From Metellina segmentata (taxonomy: Eukaryota; Arthropoda; Arachnida; Araneae; Tetragnathidae): a DNA stretch of 64,000 nucleotides. The stretch spans positions 92,120,578 to 92,184,577 of the forward strand of contig OX375879.1 in assembly GCA_947359465.1 (NCBI GenBank), read 5' to 3'. The notes beneath the pieces are model-generated. The model was not told the DNA's origin, searched no databases, and saw nothing but the letters and a program-made list of their open reading frames with translations. Both the position numbers and the translations under genes were made by a program. Positions 34,845 through 45,851 of the stretch are shown piece by piece; the first letter of the stretch is position 1; each line of letters opens with the position of its first letter.

Positions 34845-35125
34845 TTTTAATACTCGTTAAACTCTCCTTTGATTTCATTGGTTCTTTTGAAATATTTGCT
34901 TTGATTCCATTGGTTATATTAATTTTAAACTATTTTTTAATTTCATTGTTTTTTTAAATATTTTTCTTTGATTTAATTGTTTTTTTTTAAATATTTTTCT
35001 TTGATTTCATTGATTATTTTTAATATTTTTCTATGATTTCATTGGTTCTTTTTCATATTTTTCATTGATTTCATTGTTTTTTTTTTTTTTATATTTTTCT
35101 TTGATTTCACTGGTTCTTTAATGGT
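34845..35125. repeat. AT-rich minisatellite, ~32-bp unit, about eight copies
   Basis: The phrase TTTGATTTCATTGGTTCTTT, followed by a T/A spacer such as AAATATTTTTC, repeats about every 30-35 bp with many single-base changes. Confidence 0.85.
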
Positions 35126-35213
35126 TGTTTCCCAATTGAGAAGTTTTCTTTCATTTTCTTTAAGTTACATTACAGTTCTGGCGTCTCTGGTTGTATTTTA
35201 ATATTTTTATATA

Positions 35214-36150
35214 CACTCTATAACAAAGAAATCGACGCACCAAGAAGGAGTTATCTGATGGAGACAAAAATTGGTGGATAGGAAAATTATGTACAGAATA
35301 GAAAATGATTAAAATTTCAGAACAATTGAATGATTTATTTCAGAGTTACAGTTACGAGCTCAATAAGGTGTTGACCCGCCTCTAGCCTGGATGCAAGCTG
35401 CCACACGGCGTGGCATAGACCGATAAAGCTCCCGGATGGTCTCCTGTGGTATTTCTTGCCAAATTTGCTTCATTCCAGCCTGATCGAGCAAAGAACCACT
35501 GTAATCTGTCTCGACAGTATGCAGGCGTGAGTGGCAGGTGGCGTAACGGTCGGTACGAGCGTAGATTTCGCTCTCTCAGCCGTCTGTGAATGATCATGGT
35601 GGACACCCGTGTGTGGGTCGTACGACTGATGGTTGATAGCGATGAATCAGGCGCTGTGATAGCTGATCTGACAATCACTCTGTCCTCGCGATCCTTTGTG
35701 GCCCTACGTCGACCGCTACCATCATGACGCTGAAATCTGCCACTGTCCACCCACTCTTGCCAGCATCTTCTAATTGCCGCATCGCTTCGACTCACATGCC
35801 GAGCAATTCTCCGATTTGCCTAACCTGCCTCTTTCAATCCAATGATACGACCTGTTTCAAACTCTGAAAGTTGCACGTAATGAGCTCGAATCCTGCGGCG
35901 AGGCATTTTTTTAGTCGTTAAAAGGTATGTTAAATCGCAATGCAGCAGAAATTTTTAACAACAGTTCAAGAACAACTCCTTATATACATCTGCTGGATGC
36001 GCAGTTCCGATGCGCTGGAGATCGCACTATTCATTCATTGGTCACCAATTTTTAATCATTTGCATATTTGGTCAAAACATTTTTGCATGCGAAATTTCAA
36101 AGCAATCGGATGATTCCTTCTTGGTACGTCGAATTTTTTGTTATTGAGTG
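35214..36150 (-). mobile_element. Tc1-like transposon, internally deleted
   Basis: The left end is CACTCTATAACAAAGAAATC then GACGCACCAAGAAGGA; the right end read inward is CACTCAATAACAAAAAATTC then GACGTACCAAGAAGGA. TA flanks both sides. The 937 bp lack the catalytic core of the transposase because of one deletion near 35475. Confidence 0.94.
35360..35906 (-). pseudogene. Tc1-like transposase, N and C termini fused by deletion
   Basis: The start ATG is at 35906-35904 (MPRRRIRAHYVQLSEFETGR). One in-frame TAG stands just before ANRRIARHVSRSDAAIRR. A long open stretch follows (WVDSGRFQRHDGSGRRRATK, HTRVSTMIIHRRLRERNLRS, RDRLQWFFARSGWN). At about 35475 the sequence jumps to the C-terminal end, which in another frame reads QIWQEIPQETIRELYRSMPR then RVAACIQARGGSTPY and the natural stop. 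The catalytic D, D and E are all deleted. The DNA-binding part is unusually well preserved. Confidence 0.92.
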
Positions 36151-36152
36151 TA

Positions 36153-36415
36153 TTTTATTTACGTATATTTATATTATTTGCATATGTAATATTTGTTTTT
36201 AAACGTTTACAAATGGTATTTTGAAACTTATTACTTTCCATTGTAAAAATAAAAAGATTTTTGAAATAATTCTTTTCTTGGCGAGATTAGAAATGTTCCC
36301 CCCCCCCTCAAAAAAAAAGACCGTTGCCACCGGGCTAAACGTAGAGTGTAGCTGAACCATATATACATCTGTTTGTAAACTTCCTAATCTCTCTCCTCTC
36401 CTTAGTTCATTTCCA
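36153..36415. other. No gene; inverted relative of 34660-34705
   Basis: The segment 36316-36363 is the inverse complement of a piece next to the SINE-like head at 34515-34720 (GGTTCAGCTACACTCTACG versus GGTACAGCTACAGTCTACG). A C-run and an A-run lie at 36299-36319. Confidence 0.5.
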
Positions 36416-36416
36416 T

Positions 36417-36730
36417 GGAAGCCGAGTTGGTAGAGCATTGGATTAGCTTCCAGAAGGTTACGATCTTAATATTCGAAACGATTCAACTAAATATAAGATA
36501 CGTAGGGGCTGGAGCACACTAAACATGTCATGGTATCAAAAATATCCTCATGATGGCTTGGTGCAAACCCTTGGAGAGTGGGTAACAGATTGGATTTTGA
36601 TCTGGTCGTCAGAATTCTGTTCAATGTTAGTGTTGTCCTCGAATATTTCCCTTTTGGATTTATCTTATACCGTCATCAATTACCGTTTTGTTCTAGTGGG
36701 ACGAAAACTCAACTACCTACCTACCTACAT
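36417..36730 (+). repeat. tRNA-derived SINE, family A
   Basis: A tRNA-like head (GCCGAGTTGGTAGAGCATTG, box A-like) is followed by GGGCTGGAGCACACTAAACA, then CTTGGAGAGTGG, GTGTTGTCCTCGAATATTTC and GTCATCAATTACCG, and a CTACCTACCTACC tail. The body parallels 43195-43445 phrase by phrase. No coding potential. Confidence 0.78.
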
Positions 36731-36873
36731 ATCTTCAATTCATAATGTATTCCTCTATTGAAATCAAAGAATCAACCTAATATCTATATACTTATAACGG
36801 ACTATGGACAGTAACCAGTTGTGTTTGTAGAATGCGACGGTTCATTCAAATACCAATCAACCTAAAATCTATA

Positions 36874-37886
36874 TCTAGGGTTAATTCTACAGTCATGGGA
36901 CAAACTTAGAGGGGTGATACAGATTACTAAAATCTTTTTCGTTTTGGAATGTATGGTCGGAAGTGACGCGTGAAGGCACAAATACAAAAAATAAGACTTG
37001 AACAGAAAATCATTGTTTATTTACAACATCCTAGAAAAGAGCTTCTTTGCGGAAATGTTTACAATAGATGCTCAAAATTGCGACCACCAACAATAATATA
37101 TACTTTATAGCGTCTAAGGTGTGATTGGCAAACAGTTCCAAAGATGCCAGGCATTTCGCGCTCACTTGCAGCCGCAATGGAAAATCGAGCAACGAGGTCT
37201 CCAATTGAGACAACTGGATTTCCGTAAACGATGGTCTTCAAATACCCCCATAAGTAATCGATTCTCAATAAATTTGGAGATCTTGGTGGCCATTGGACTG
37301 GTCCACCAAGCCCAATCCATCGCCCCGCAATACTGGCATCCAGGTAATGGCGGAAAACCATGTTGAAATGGGCTGGAACATCATCATGTTGAAACCACAT
37401 GTGATTACGAACGACAATCTGAAAATCTTGCAGAAATTCTAGCAAAACCTCTTCCAGCAAAATACGATAATGTAAGCCATTGAGTCGCGTTGGTAGGAGA
37501 TATGGACTTATGAGTAAGTATCACTCACAATACCCGCCCAAACATTCACAGAGAAACGTTTTTGACGTTTACCCGCATATGCATCAGATCACGGATATCC
37601 AGGCACACTATTTCCCTCTACCCACAGCATTGCCAGCCAATCACAGCTGCCGGGTTTGTATTAGTGTTGGTGGTCGAAATTTTAAGCATTTATTATAAAC
37701 ATTGCTGTAATAAATCACTTTGAGAGTATGTTGTAAATAAAAAAAAATTTCTGTTCATTGTCTCATTTTTTTTATGTTCGTACATCCACGCGTAACTTAC
37801 AATTATACATTCCTATACGAAAAATATATGTTTTAGTAATCTGTACCACCTCACCAAGTTTGTTCCATGACCGTAGAATCACCCTG
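36874..37886 (-). mobile_element. DD41D IS630-type element bounded by two inverted 3' ends
   Basis: The right end read inward is CAGGGTGATTCTACGGTCAT; the left end is a diverged TAGGGTTAATTCTACAGTCAT form. TA follows the right end. The two arms remain inverted copies for about 270-300 bp and both contain the transposase C terminus: GGRNFEHLL on the minus strand (about 37080) and GGRNFKHLL on the + strand (about 37665-37697). So the normal 5' end has been replaced by a second, inverted 3' end. The terminal ten bases are shared with the element at 26896. Confidence 0.8.
37059..37590 (-). pseudogene. DD41D transposase pseudogene, C-terminal half
   Basis: From about 37565 the minus strand, through frame changes, shows a VNVKNVSL stretch and then ISPYLLPTRLNGLHYRI in mixed frames. 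The open part (37460-37059) has LLEEVLLEFLQDFQIVVRNH, MWFQHDDVPAHF (second catalytic D), WPPRSPNLLRIDYLWGYLK, DLVARFSIAAASEREMPGIF and the terminus GGRNFEHLL. I count 41 residues between the D of QHD and the D of RIDY, so the DD41D group is the best fit. The N-terminal half and the first D are missing. Confidence 0.82.
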
Positions 37887-37888
37887 TA

Positions 37889-38325
37889 TTTCCATCACTT
37901 GATAGGTAAGCAGGTAATTGAATTAAATCACACTAGAGCAGCACCGGGTTATAAGAGACGATCCGGGATGAAACCCGTAGAAAAAGATCCCAGGAAAACA
38001 ATTCGTAATTCATAATCACTCACATCAGTTGAATTGTATAGTTTTGTAATACTATTACTTATGTATTATTATATGTATATCTTTTCTATACTCATCTTTC
38101 ACAAAATTATTGCCAAATAGTAGAACATTATTATTTATAGAGGTTCCCTGGTCATTGCGACGTCATAGACAACAAATATGAAGATCTTTTAGACAGGAAA
38201 GAAAAAGCTTTGACACATAGGCCTTTCCATTGACTCGATAGTATTGATTATTTGGAATAATTTAAAGGAAAGACTTTAGGACAACATTATTTGTAAACAT
38301 GGTATAAGGATATTTCTTAAAAAAC
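37889..38325. other. No recognised feature
   Basis: The stretch has no frame or repeat that I can support. Confidence 0.5.
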
Positions 38326-38329
38326 ATCC

Positions 38330-38641
38330 TCCTCATCCTTGGTGGAGTCATATCTTGAACATTCTGGATAGTCCCAGAAAAAGACGTTGACGACCTTCCG
38401 ACTTCTCTCAGGCCACGACTGTCTTGCTTGACATCTTAATTGTATTGAAGTTCTTCCTTTTCAGCCGGGTCTGTGACCTCCATGAGGAAATGGATGGGAC
38501 CCATTTCCCCTACGATATCGCTCTCTTTGCCCTTAAACTTTATGATCGATACTGGGAGGCAAGAACCTGCATAGGTTCATAGAATTTTTTTCGTCTTAGA
38601 GCCAAGTTTTGTGGTCTTTATATACTGGGTGTGTGCTTGCT
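38330..38641 (+). pseudogene. LINE ORF2 C-terminal relic
   Basis: The + strand reads, with frame changes, TLTTFRLLSGHDCLA, then VCDLHEEMDGTHFPYDIALF and ALKLYDRYWEART before a stop. An RLLSGHDCL-type helix followed by a short zinc-knuckle-like stretch and RYWEAR is how many arthropod non-LTR retrotransposon ORF2 proteins end. Only this tail remains. It lies inside the 350-bp tandem array region. Confidence 0.55.
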
Positions 38642-38689
38642 TCTTTTCTGGGCTATTTGTTCAATTACAAAACGCCATTAAAACTATAA

Positions 38690-40830
38690 ATAATTTATTT
38701 TTCTGCACTTATCTCTTCATATAACATCATATTCGTGGCTAAATAGGTTTGCCATTGCAATAGTAGCCTGAGAGTCGTTGCTAATTTCCCGTAGCTAACT
38801 TTCAGCGTATTTAACTCTGTGTCCGTGAAACTTTTCTTCAGTATGTATCTATTAATTCGTTCTTGGATTGTGCTTGGTTCAGCTTAAGCTAATATGACCA
38901 CTGCGCGCCATTAAACTCTAACTATGCCTTGAAGGTAGGTAAGTGAATTAATTTACGTTGTAATGTGGCAGCACAATGGGGCAAAAGCGATGGTCTGATA
39001 TCAATTCTGAGGTAAAGATCCGAGGTCCTCGAAATTTTGAACCCTTTTCAGTTGACGAGATCAACACCTTAGCCACTCTCCAAACTTCAAAACCATGGCA
39101 ACGTGAGGACATTTGAGGGGAGGAAACATTGAATGCGAAACAGCCCCCACTTACACGTTGGTATTTGGTTGGATCGAGTTAAAAAACTCGCAAACCTCTA
39201 GTTAGTAATACGCGTATCGGCTATCTGGACAACCATGGCCCACAGTTGCACTATATGGCCTTATTTACAAGTGTTGATACCACGCAGTAGTATAAGCTCT
39301 TAACATTTCTCAACTTCAACTTTCACATGATAGGTGGAATTTCTAGGCAATTATTCCACCATGATGCGACTAAAAAAGAAAGAAATGGAAGGAAACCCAG
39401 GGATAGAATAAGAGGACCACAGTAACGATTAGTCAAAACGCACCCAATGGAAATAAATAATAATTCCTCTCTCTGTACATATTTCGTCACAACATCATAT
39501 ATATGGTTTTAGATACTACAAGATTGCCTTATTTGCATATGTTGATTCCACTTATACAAATATAAGTCTTTACCACTTCCCAATGCCAACTACCGTCCGT
39601 AGAATAGGTTGAATTTCTCAACAATTCTTCCACCCGTATACGATCCAAAAAAGAAAACAGAAGAATTTCCGCGAGAAGATCCGGGAATAGAACAAGAGGA
39701 CCGACGGAAAAAAAGAAGGGAAGAGTAGGCTCACCTGGCAACACAAAATGTTTTGATGTGCGTGATAAAAGCTAGTTAAAACCTTTGAATGTTAAATAAA
39801 TAATTATAATTGTAATATCTGCACTTATCTCTTCGGAGTACCATATTCGGTTATAGATGAGACAAGATTGCCTTATTTGCAAGTGTAGATTCCATTTATG
39901 GAAGTATAGGTCCTTACCACTTCATAATTTCAATCACTGCTCATAGGATAGGTTGAATTTCTCAACAATTCTTCCACCCGTATGCGATCCAAAAAAGAAA
40001 ACAGAATAATTTCCACGAGAAGATCCGGGAATAGAACAAGAGGACCGACGGAAAAAAAAGAAGGGAAAAGTAGGCTCACCTGGCAACACAAAATGTTTAT
40101 ATAAGGTAGGTGCGTGGTAAATGCTAGTTAAAACCTTCCTATGTGAAATAAATAGTAATAATAATTGCAATATCTGTACATATCTCTTCGGAGCATCATA
40201 TTCGGTTATAGGTGAGACAAGACTGCCTTATTTGCAAGTGGAGATTCCACTTATGGAAGTACAGGTCCTTACCACTTCCCAATTTCAATCACTGCTCATA
40301 GGATAGGTTGAATTTCTCAACAATTCTTCCACCCGTATGCGATCCAAAAAAGAAAACAGAAGAATTTCCACGAGAAGATCCGGAAATAGAACAAGAGGAC
40401 CGACGGAAAAAAAAGAAGGGAAAAGTAGGCTCACCTGGCAACACAAAATGTTTATATAAGGTAGGTGCGTGGTAAAAGCTAGTTAAAACCTTCCTATGTG
40501 AAATAAATAGTAATAATAATTGCAATATCTGTACATATCTCTTCGGAGCATCATATTCGGTTATAGGTGAGACAAGATTGCCTTATTTGCAAGTGGAGAT
40601 TCCACTTATGGAAGTACAGGTCCTTACCACTTCCCAATTTCAATCACTGCTCATAGGATAGGTTGAATTTCTCAACAATTCTTCCACCCGTATGCGATCC
40701 AAAAAAGAAAACAGAAGAATTTCCACGAGAAGATCCGGGAATAGAACAAGAGGACCGACGGAAAAAAAGAAGGGAAAAGTAGGCTCACCTGGCAACACAA
40801 AATGTTTATATGGTGGGAGGGGGTGCGCGA
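38690..40830. repeat. ~350-bp tandem array, interrupted
   Basis: Well-preserved units start with GCCTTATTTGCAAGTG or a variant near 39531, 39880, 40225 and 40580. They share GGTTGAATTTCTCAACAAT, TCTTCCACCCGTATGCGATC, GAGGACCGACGG and GGCTCACCTGGCAACACAAA. A diverged unit lies at 39255-39520. A leading fragment near 38705-38765 (CACTTATCTCTTC, then AACATCATATTCG) shows the array once reached further left, before the SINE at 38930. Similar open minus frames in several units are repeat artefacts. Confidence 0.88.
38930..39150 (-). repeat. tRNA-derived SINE, family A, degraded
   Basis: On the minus strand AGTTTGGAGAGTGGCTAAGG leads into TGTTGATCTCG, GAAAAGGGTTCAAAATTTCG, GACCTCGGATCTTTACCTC, GACCATCGCTTTTGCCC and CTTACCTACCTT. 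The order matches the body of the other family A copies. It splits the 350-bp array. Confidence 0.6.
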
Positions 40831-41180
40831 AAGAAAAGTAGAGGGGTGGGGTGGAGGTCTTTCCAGAGTATGTTCCGAAATCGATTCCTTCTAATTCCCT
40901 CTCCAGACCTATTCGGAGCCTCTGAGATTGGAGAGTTTGCAGCGCCCTAATTCGGCCCAGAGAGAAGGGTTTTTGTCGCTGGATGGGTGCACGGATGTGT
41001 TCCCGCGTCTTTTCTGTCCTTTCCTTTTGAAGGGGATGTGCTTCTTCCAAGGAGGGATGGGGAGGATGGAAGAAAGGGTGGAATGGAACGCAAGAGTCCA
41101 GCTACTTCAATCTTCTTCACACAAGGTCTGGTCCCCTGAAAAAACTCGGTGATAATTGAAATACGACTCTCCAAAATATT
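40815..41180. other. GC-rich island, unassigned
   Basis: The composition changes abruptly after the last array unit, with G-rich runs near 40815-40860 and CpGs to 41100. Overlapping frames exist on both strands without domains. Candidate regulatory element or exon. Confidence 0.4.
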
Positions 41181-42049
41181 TGTCTTCAAAAATGAGGGTG
41201 GGGATTTTTTCTTGCACGGGGTCTTTCTGGCGATTGTTTTTTTATTTTTCTGTTTACTTAATATAGTTTTCTTTTGGGTGCAGAGCTTTTGTGTGCGCTT
41301 TTTTTAATGTTATTATTATTTCGGCGTCTTCTTCAAGGTTTTGGTCGTTATTTCGAAGGAGGGGTGTTTCCTTTCGAGTTATTTCACAGTATTTTTCTTA
41401 ATAGTAAAGGGAGGGAGAAAATCCTGTGGTGTGTTGAGAATATTATTTTATACTGCAGACTTGTTAGTTTGAACTTGAGACTAGTGTAAGGGGAATACTT
41501 TTTTTAGCGTTCGTGGTAAGACACGTTTGTGATTTTGTCGAGGGAAAATGTCCACGTGATTCATATTTAAAAAGATGTGAAATACGAAATCCCAATAAAT
41601 TTGTTTGGATAGAAAGAAGGGTATCAACGTTATTGCTACCATGAATCGAATATAAATCAATGAATTCAATCTCAACAAACACGTAAGCAATTTCCATTGA
41701 AAAAATTTTAAAACATTGCATTATTACAAATTATTAAAAATTAAATAACCGCAAAGAGTATCTGAAGAACTATTTTGTGGCATAATTTTAAGCTTTTATA
41801 AACTACTTTAATTGATTGTTAGTATTGTATTAACCAACGCGTAAAAGAATAACTCAAAATATTTTAAAGGAAATTGAATGTTCTATATGCATAGTTCTTA
41901 AATAATCTCTCTGCTAGGTTTTAATAGTTTAAAAAGTCTAAGTTTTCAGGTGGTATATTCACCTCTTGCTGAGATTCATTGCTCTGTTTAGTTCTACTTA
42001 ATTTCAGTAATATTAACTACTAAGTTTCATACAAACTATTTAAATTGTA
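41181..42049. other. No recognised feature
   Basis: AT-rich. I see no frame with coding character and no repeat structure. Confidence 0.5.
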
Positions 42050-42420
42050 GTGTATTTATTCTCTTCATTTAACCCTCTACATACGGAAGGTCGAAATATC
42101 GTTTTTGCACTTGGTTACGGGAAGACGGCCGAACCGGCCGACGTAGTGCCTTCCCCCAGGAGGCGTGGAGAGCGAGCCAATTCTTATCACTTAGTGTTGG
42201 GGATCTCTTTTGTTGGGTCGGGGTATGCCTGTAAGGCGCAATTATTTCCCGGAGTCACTGAAAAGGCGGCAACAACTAAGACATGGTCACTTGAACTCAA
42301 AGGATTCTGGAGTTGTCCTCGGCGTCGTTTATACCGTGGGAAATCTTTAGAAGAGTTGCAGAAAGTGATAATTTTTCTTTGGTCATTCCTCTCTTGTACC
42401 TTCAAGCACTGATCCTTTGT
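42050..42420. other. CpG-containing segment, unassigned
   Basis: The open + frame 42050-42412 (120 codons) and a minus frame overlap, and neither shows a domain. A GGCCGAACCGGCC palindrome lies at 42127-42139. The composition differs from the AT-rich flanks. Confidence 0.35.
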
Positions 42421-42489
42421 ATGAAAAAGCGACTCAAAAATAAAGATTGCTTATCAATAGCTGCATTCAGCACTTGACTACTCCCTGAC

Positions 42490-42760
42490 TGCAGGTGGTG
42501 CTGCTTCAATACAGATATCGAGAGAAAATATTCGAATAACAAGAGGGAGAGTATTTTTGAGCCCATCCACCTCTCCACATAGACATAAAAGAAGAAAATT
42601 AGATGGTAGGAAAAGATCTTGTGTCAAATGCCGTGAATGAATCGGATAGTAGAGTTCGTGGTAGTGTGGAATGTGCAATATGCTTTTGCAAGACCTGCTT
42701 CCAAGAATCATAAATATATCCCACCCTCCTTCTCTGTCCAATGCAGAATTGAATTAAAGG
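42490..42760 (+). pseudogene. Possible piggyBac transposase C-terminal relic
   Basis: The + strand in mixed frames gives HKRRKLDGRKRSCVKCRE, several stops, then CGMCN in one frame and CFCKTCFQES in the next, and HPPSLSN. The CxxC spacing followed by CxxC and a CF-x-x motif resembles the cysteine-rich C-terminal domain of piggyBac transposases that binds the target or ends. It is too short and decayed to be sure. Confidence 0.4.
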
Positions 42761-43119
42761 AAATAAAAAATGCCTCTTGGGGAAACCGCCTAGCTAATTG
42801 CAAAAGGTGAAATTCATCAATAAACCATCCCCTTGGTTGATGAGGAAATCGGTTTGATACACTTTTTTCCAATATAAACAAAATCATAGATGATGAAATA
42901 AATTTTTAAATGTAATATATTAATTGTTTTATCTTTGAAATGTGTACATTGATACAACGCTATATTATTGGCACATCATAATACTAGTACAAGTTCAAAA
43001 TACACGCAAGTATTTCTAGACATGCATTTTTCGTAATCCATTCATCATTAATTAAATATCCTCAAATAAAATAGCGCTGAGCGAATATTATTTTATAATG
43101 TGCATTATTAAGATGATAA
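42761..43119. other. No recognised feature
   Basis: AT-rich flank of the SINE. Confidence 0.5.
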
Positions 43120-43445
43120 TCCATTGAAATTAAGGTGTTAGCCTCTAGATCGGAAGGTCCCTGGTTCGAATCCCGGTTCGGGCATGGATGTTTGTAAGGG
43201 TATAGTGGAGAGGCGGCTGGTGCACCTAAAATCTGTCATGACCGAAAGTCCTGACGTTGGGTTGGTGTGGAAGTTTGGAGAGTGGGGTGCCAGCTCAGGT
43301 GTTGCCTCGTCATCTGACCGTGGTTCATAATTACGTGGTGTTGTCCTCGGATCTTTCCCATAGGTGATTGATCTTGGACCATCGTCAATAACCCGTTGTG
43401 TTACTCTAGTACGACGTTAATTAAAAATTACCAATTACCATTGAA
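43120..43445 (+). repeat. tRNA-derived SINE, family A, best copy
   Basis: The tRNA-like head has GTGTTAGCCTCTAGATCGG and a near-perfect box B, GGTTCGAATCC, within CCCTGGTTCGAATCCCGG. The body contains CTGGTGCACCTAAAATCTGT, CTGACGTTGGGTTGGTGTGG, TGTTGTCCTCGGATCTTTCC and GTGTTACTCTAGTACGACG. The tail is AATTACCAATTACC. Transcription would be by RNA polymerase III from boxes A and B. It encodes nothing and would depend on LINE machinery. Confidence 0.85.
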
Positions 43446-44389
43446 ATTACTGACTAAATATTCTGGCTGTATAGAATTTATCTAATTCTATGAAAAACTC
43501 AAGCTTTATATCAGGTTGCATAAATCATGCTACCTCTGTGACCCTTACCTCTTCCATCAACTCTCTGAGCTACGGCAAGGCGCAAATATTCTATTTTCCC
43601 AAGTTGTTAAAGGAAATAAAATTCTAATTACTTCATTCTTAAGAACAAAGAATATTATGATGCATTGGAAATTCCGCCATTTTATCAGTAATTTTTTTTT
43701 TTTAATGATCACAAAAATTATGAAATGATAGGAAATGAAAAATCTTTTTGAGATTTGTTCGTACCAAATGAGCTCAATGAGAAAATTATTAGAAAAATAG
43801 AATTTAATTGAAAATACCGCACTAATTTTATGGAGTTTTTCTAGTTGAAAACTTATGCGTAAAATACTTATGGATTTTAAGAGTACAAACATAATTTTAA
43901 CAAACTTAGAAGGCTTCCAATTTTATTTGCACTTTTAAAAAAAATAAAAGCACATGCAAATTTTTTAGATTTACAAAATCACTCTTAAGAGCGGGTAAAG
44001 TTAACGATAATTATTTTAATTACATTTCTATATGTTTACGACCTTTAAAAAATTCCACTTGTTCATTGTAAATTATATATTTCAAATTATGTTCATTATT
44101 TGAGATACTTGCATTGTTAACTATTTTTGGTTATTGACAATTTTTCTGGAGGTTGTGTTGATGCGATACATAAAATAAGTTTTTTTTTTATGATTTTCGT
44201 TTATTTACTTAACGTTTATGGTGCAGTACTACACGACATTCACTATTTCATTGTTGGGCAAAAACCATTGCTTTCTAAACTTGTAAAAATACCATGATTT
44301 AAAAAAAGATTGCATGAACATATCTTGATAGTTAATAAGACAAATTACAGAGTATATTTCTTTCGTAGATTCTTTAATATTCTTTCTTA
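43446..44389. other. No recognised feature
   Basis: AT-rich. The open minus frame 43557-43892 (111 codons) consists mainly of I, F, K and L and has no motif. Confidence 0.5.
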
Positions 44390-44612
44390 AATGCGCGCTG
44401 GAAGTTGTCTTTCACGAATCGTAATAGCTCGAGGTAAAGCGGTCCCCCGGTATCCCCCTGTCATCGGTGAAGAGGTTATTTACGAGGAGGTCTCTTTGTT
44501 GCTTAGAAAAAGGGGGAAGGAAACTGTAATGGATTTCGGCCGTCTGCTCCGTAACGAAAGGACATGGAAATCTCGGCCGTTTGGGCCGGCTGCCGTAACC
44601 AGAGGGTAATAT
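44390..44612. other. Small GC-rich island
   Basis: A compact CpG-rich stretch in AT-rich surroundings with CTCGGCCGTTTGGGCCGGC near 44572. The + frame 44391-44609 is open (72 codons) without a recognised domain. Possibly a conserved non-coding element or short exon. Confidence 0.4.
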
Positions 44613-44977
44613 TAATAATCTAACTATGTGATACTTGCTTTCTGAAGTTTTATTTATAAAATTAATACAATGAAAAAACAAGTATTGCATTTAGGCACAA
44701 CTGGAAGATATGATATACGTAGCTATTTTAAAATTATAAATTACTATAACTGCACCAACCTTGAAGCAAAGTCATTCAATGGAAGTCATTCAACAGGAAT
44801 ACAGTTTTATACAAATTTAAGCGATTAATTCTCTTCTGCGTCTATGAAAGCCTAAAAATATAAAATAATAACCTATTACTACCACAAAAACTAGAAGCCC
44901 AATTGAATAGGAAAAAATGTATTCCTATAGTTTAATTGCTAGATGTGTATTCAGTAACACTAATGATTTTACTAATA

Positions 44978-45749
44978 CGAGGCGCGTCCGGAAAGTAAGT
45001 TCCGTTTTGTTCTTCGCATCCGCAGCACTACCGACAGTGATCTGTGTATGCGCAATAGTCTTCCTTGTCTATAACCTTTTCACTGACACCATTACAGTCA
45101 ATCTATGCCGGGTTTTCACTTTGTTGTGATCATTAGAAAAGGTTAAGACAACTGAAGAACCCGATTGAGATTTCGTCAATAATTCATTTCTTGAATGCAA
45201 AGAACGCAAAGCCTGCTGAAATTCACTGTCAAATTACTGAGATTTATGGTGAAAGTGCAATGAGTCATAGTATGGTGAGAAAGTAAGTTGAAAAAATTTA
45301 GACACGAAATTTAAAACAAAAATAAATTATTATTTAGTCAAGTAATTGCTTCACGACAATGCTGGTCCCCATGCTGCTGGTGTCATTCAATTTTGGGTTG
45401 AATTCGGTTGGCAGCAGTTCGATCATCCCCCTACAGCCCAGACCTGGCACCGTCTGACTAGCATTTGTTCCTGCACATGAAGCGTGACCTTAAAGATCAG
45501 GGCTTTGAAAGCGACGACACAAAATATGCTCTATAGATATGGCTATCATCACATCACTGGCGGGAACTTTCTTTGAGGAAGGTATTAGTAAGTTGGTCAT
45601 CCGCTTTAACAAATATCTCAACATCGGTGGAAACTATGTAGAAAAATAGTTCAAGAAATGACCTTTCATGTAAACATAAAATTGGCTCGATAAACAATTA
45701 TTTTGTCTTTCTTTTTACAAAACGGAACTTACTTTCCGAATGAGCCTCG
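44978..45749 (+). mobile_element. Mariner element, internally deleted
   Basis: The ends are CGAGGCGCGTCCGGAAAGTA at the left and CGAGGCTCATTCGGAAAGTA inward from the right, both followed by AGTTCCGTTTTG and flanked by TA. The 772 bp keep pieces of the transposase on the + strand. The N-terminal piece is FLNAKNAKPAEIH then AMSHSMVRK; the C-terminal piece has DNAGPHAAGVIQFWVEFGW and, frame-shifted, HMKRDLKDQGFESDDDTKYA. The catalytic centre between them is mostly lost. Confidence 0.92.
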
Positions 45750-45851
45750 TATTTTCTGAAGATGTGTACAGATTTCTTTGTTTGTTTAGCCTTCTGATAG
45801 TTTACATTCGCGTCAAAAACTGCCCCTGTGCTGGCCATCATCTGGCACTAA

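Noticed and set aside
37480..37698. Independent + strand gene ending GGRNFKHLL
   Set aside because: It is the inverted copy of the transposase C terminus in the arm of the DD41D element, with no proper upstream coding.
39934..40525. Similar ~78-codon minus frames with an FFF-rich motif
   Set aside because: They recur because they lie in units of the 350-bp tandem array; the frames start and stop at repeat features.
43120..43200. Functional tRNA gene
   Set aside because: Box B is near-perfect, but the acceptor stem and anticodon arm do not fold as a tRNA and a SINE body follows.
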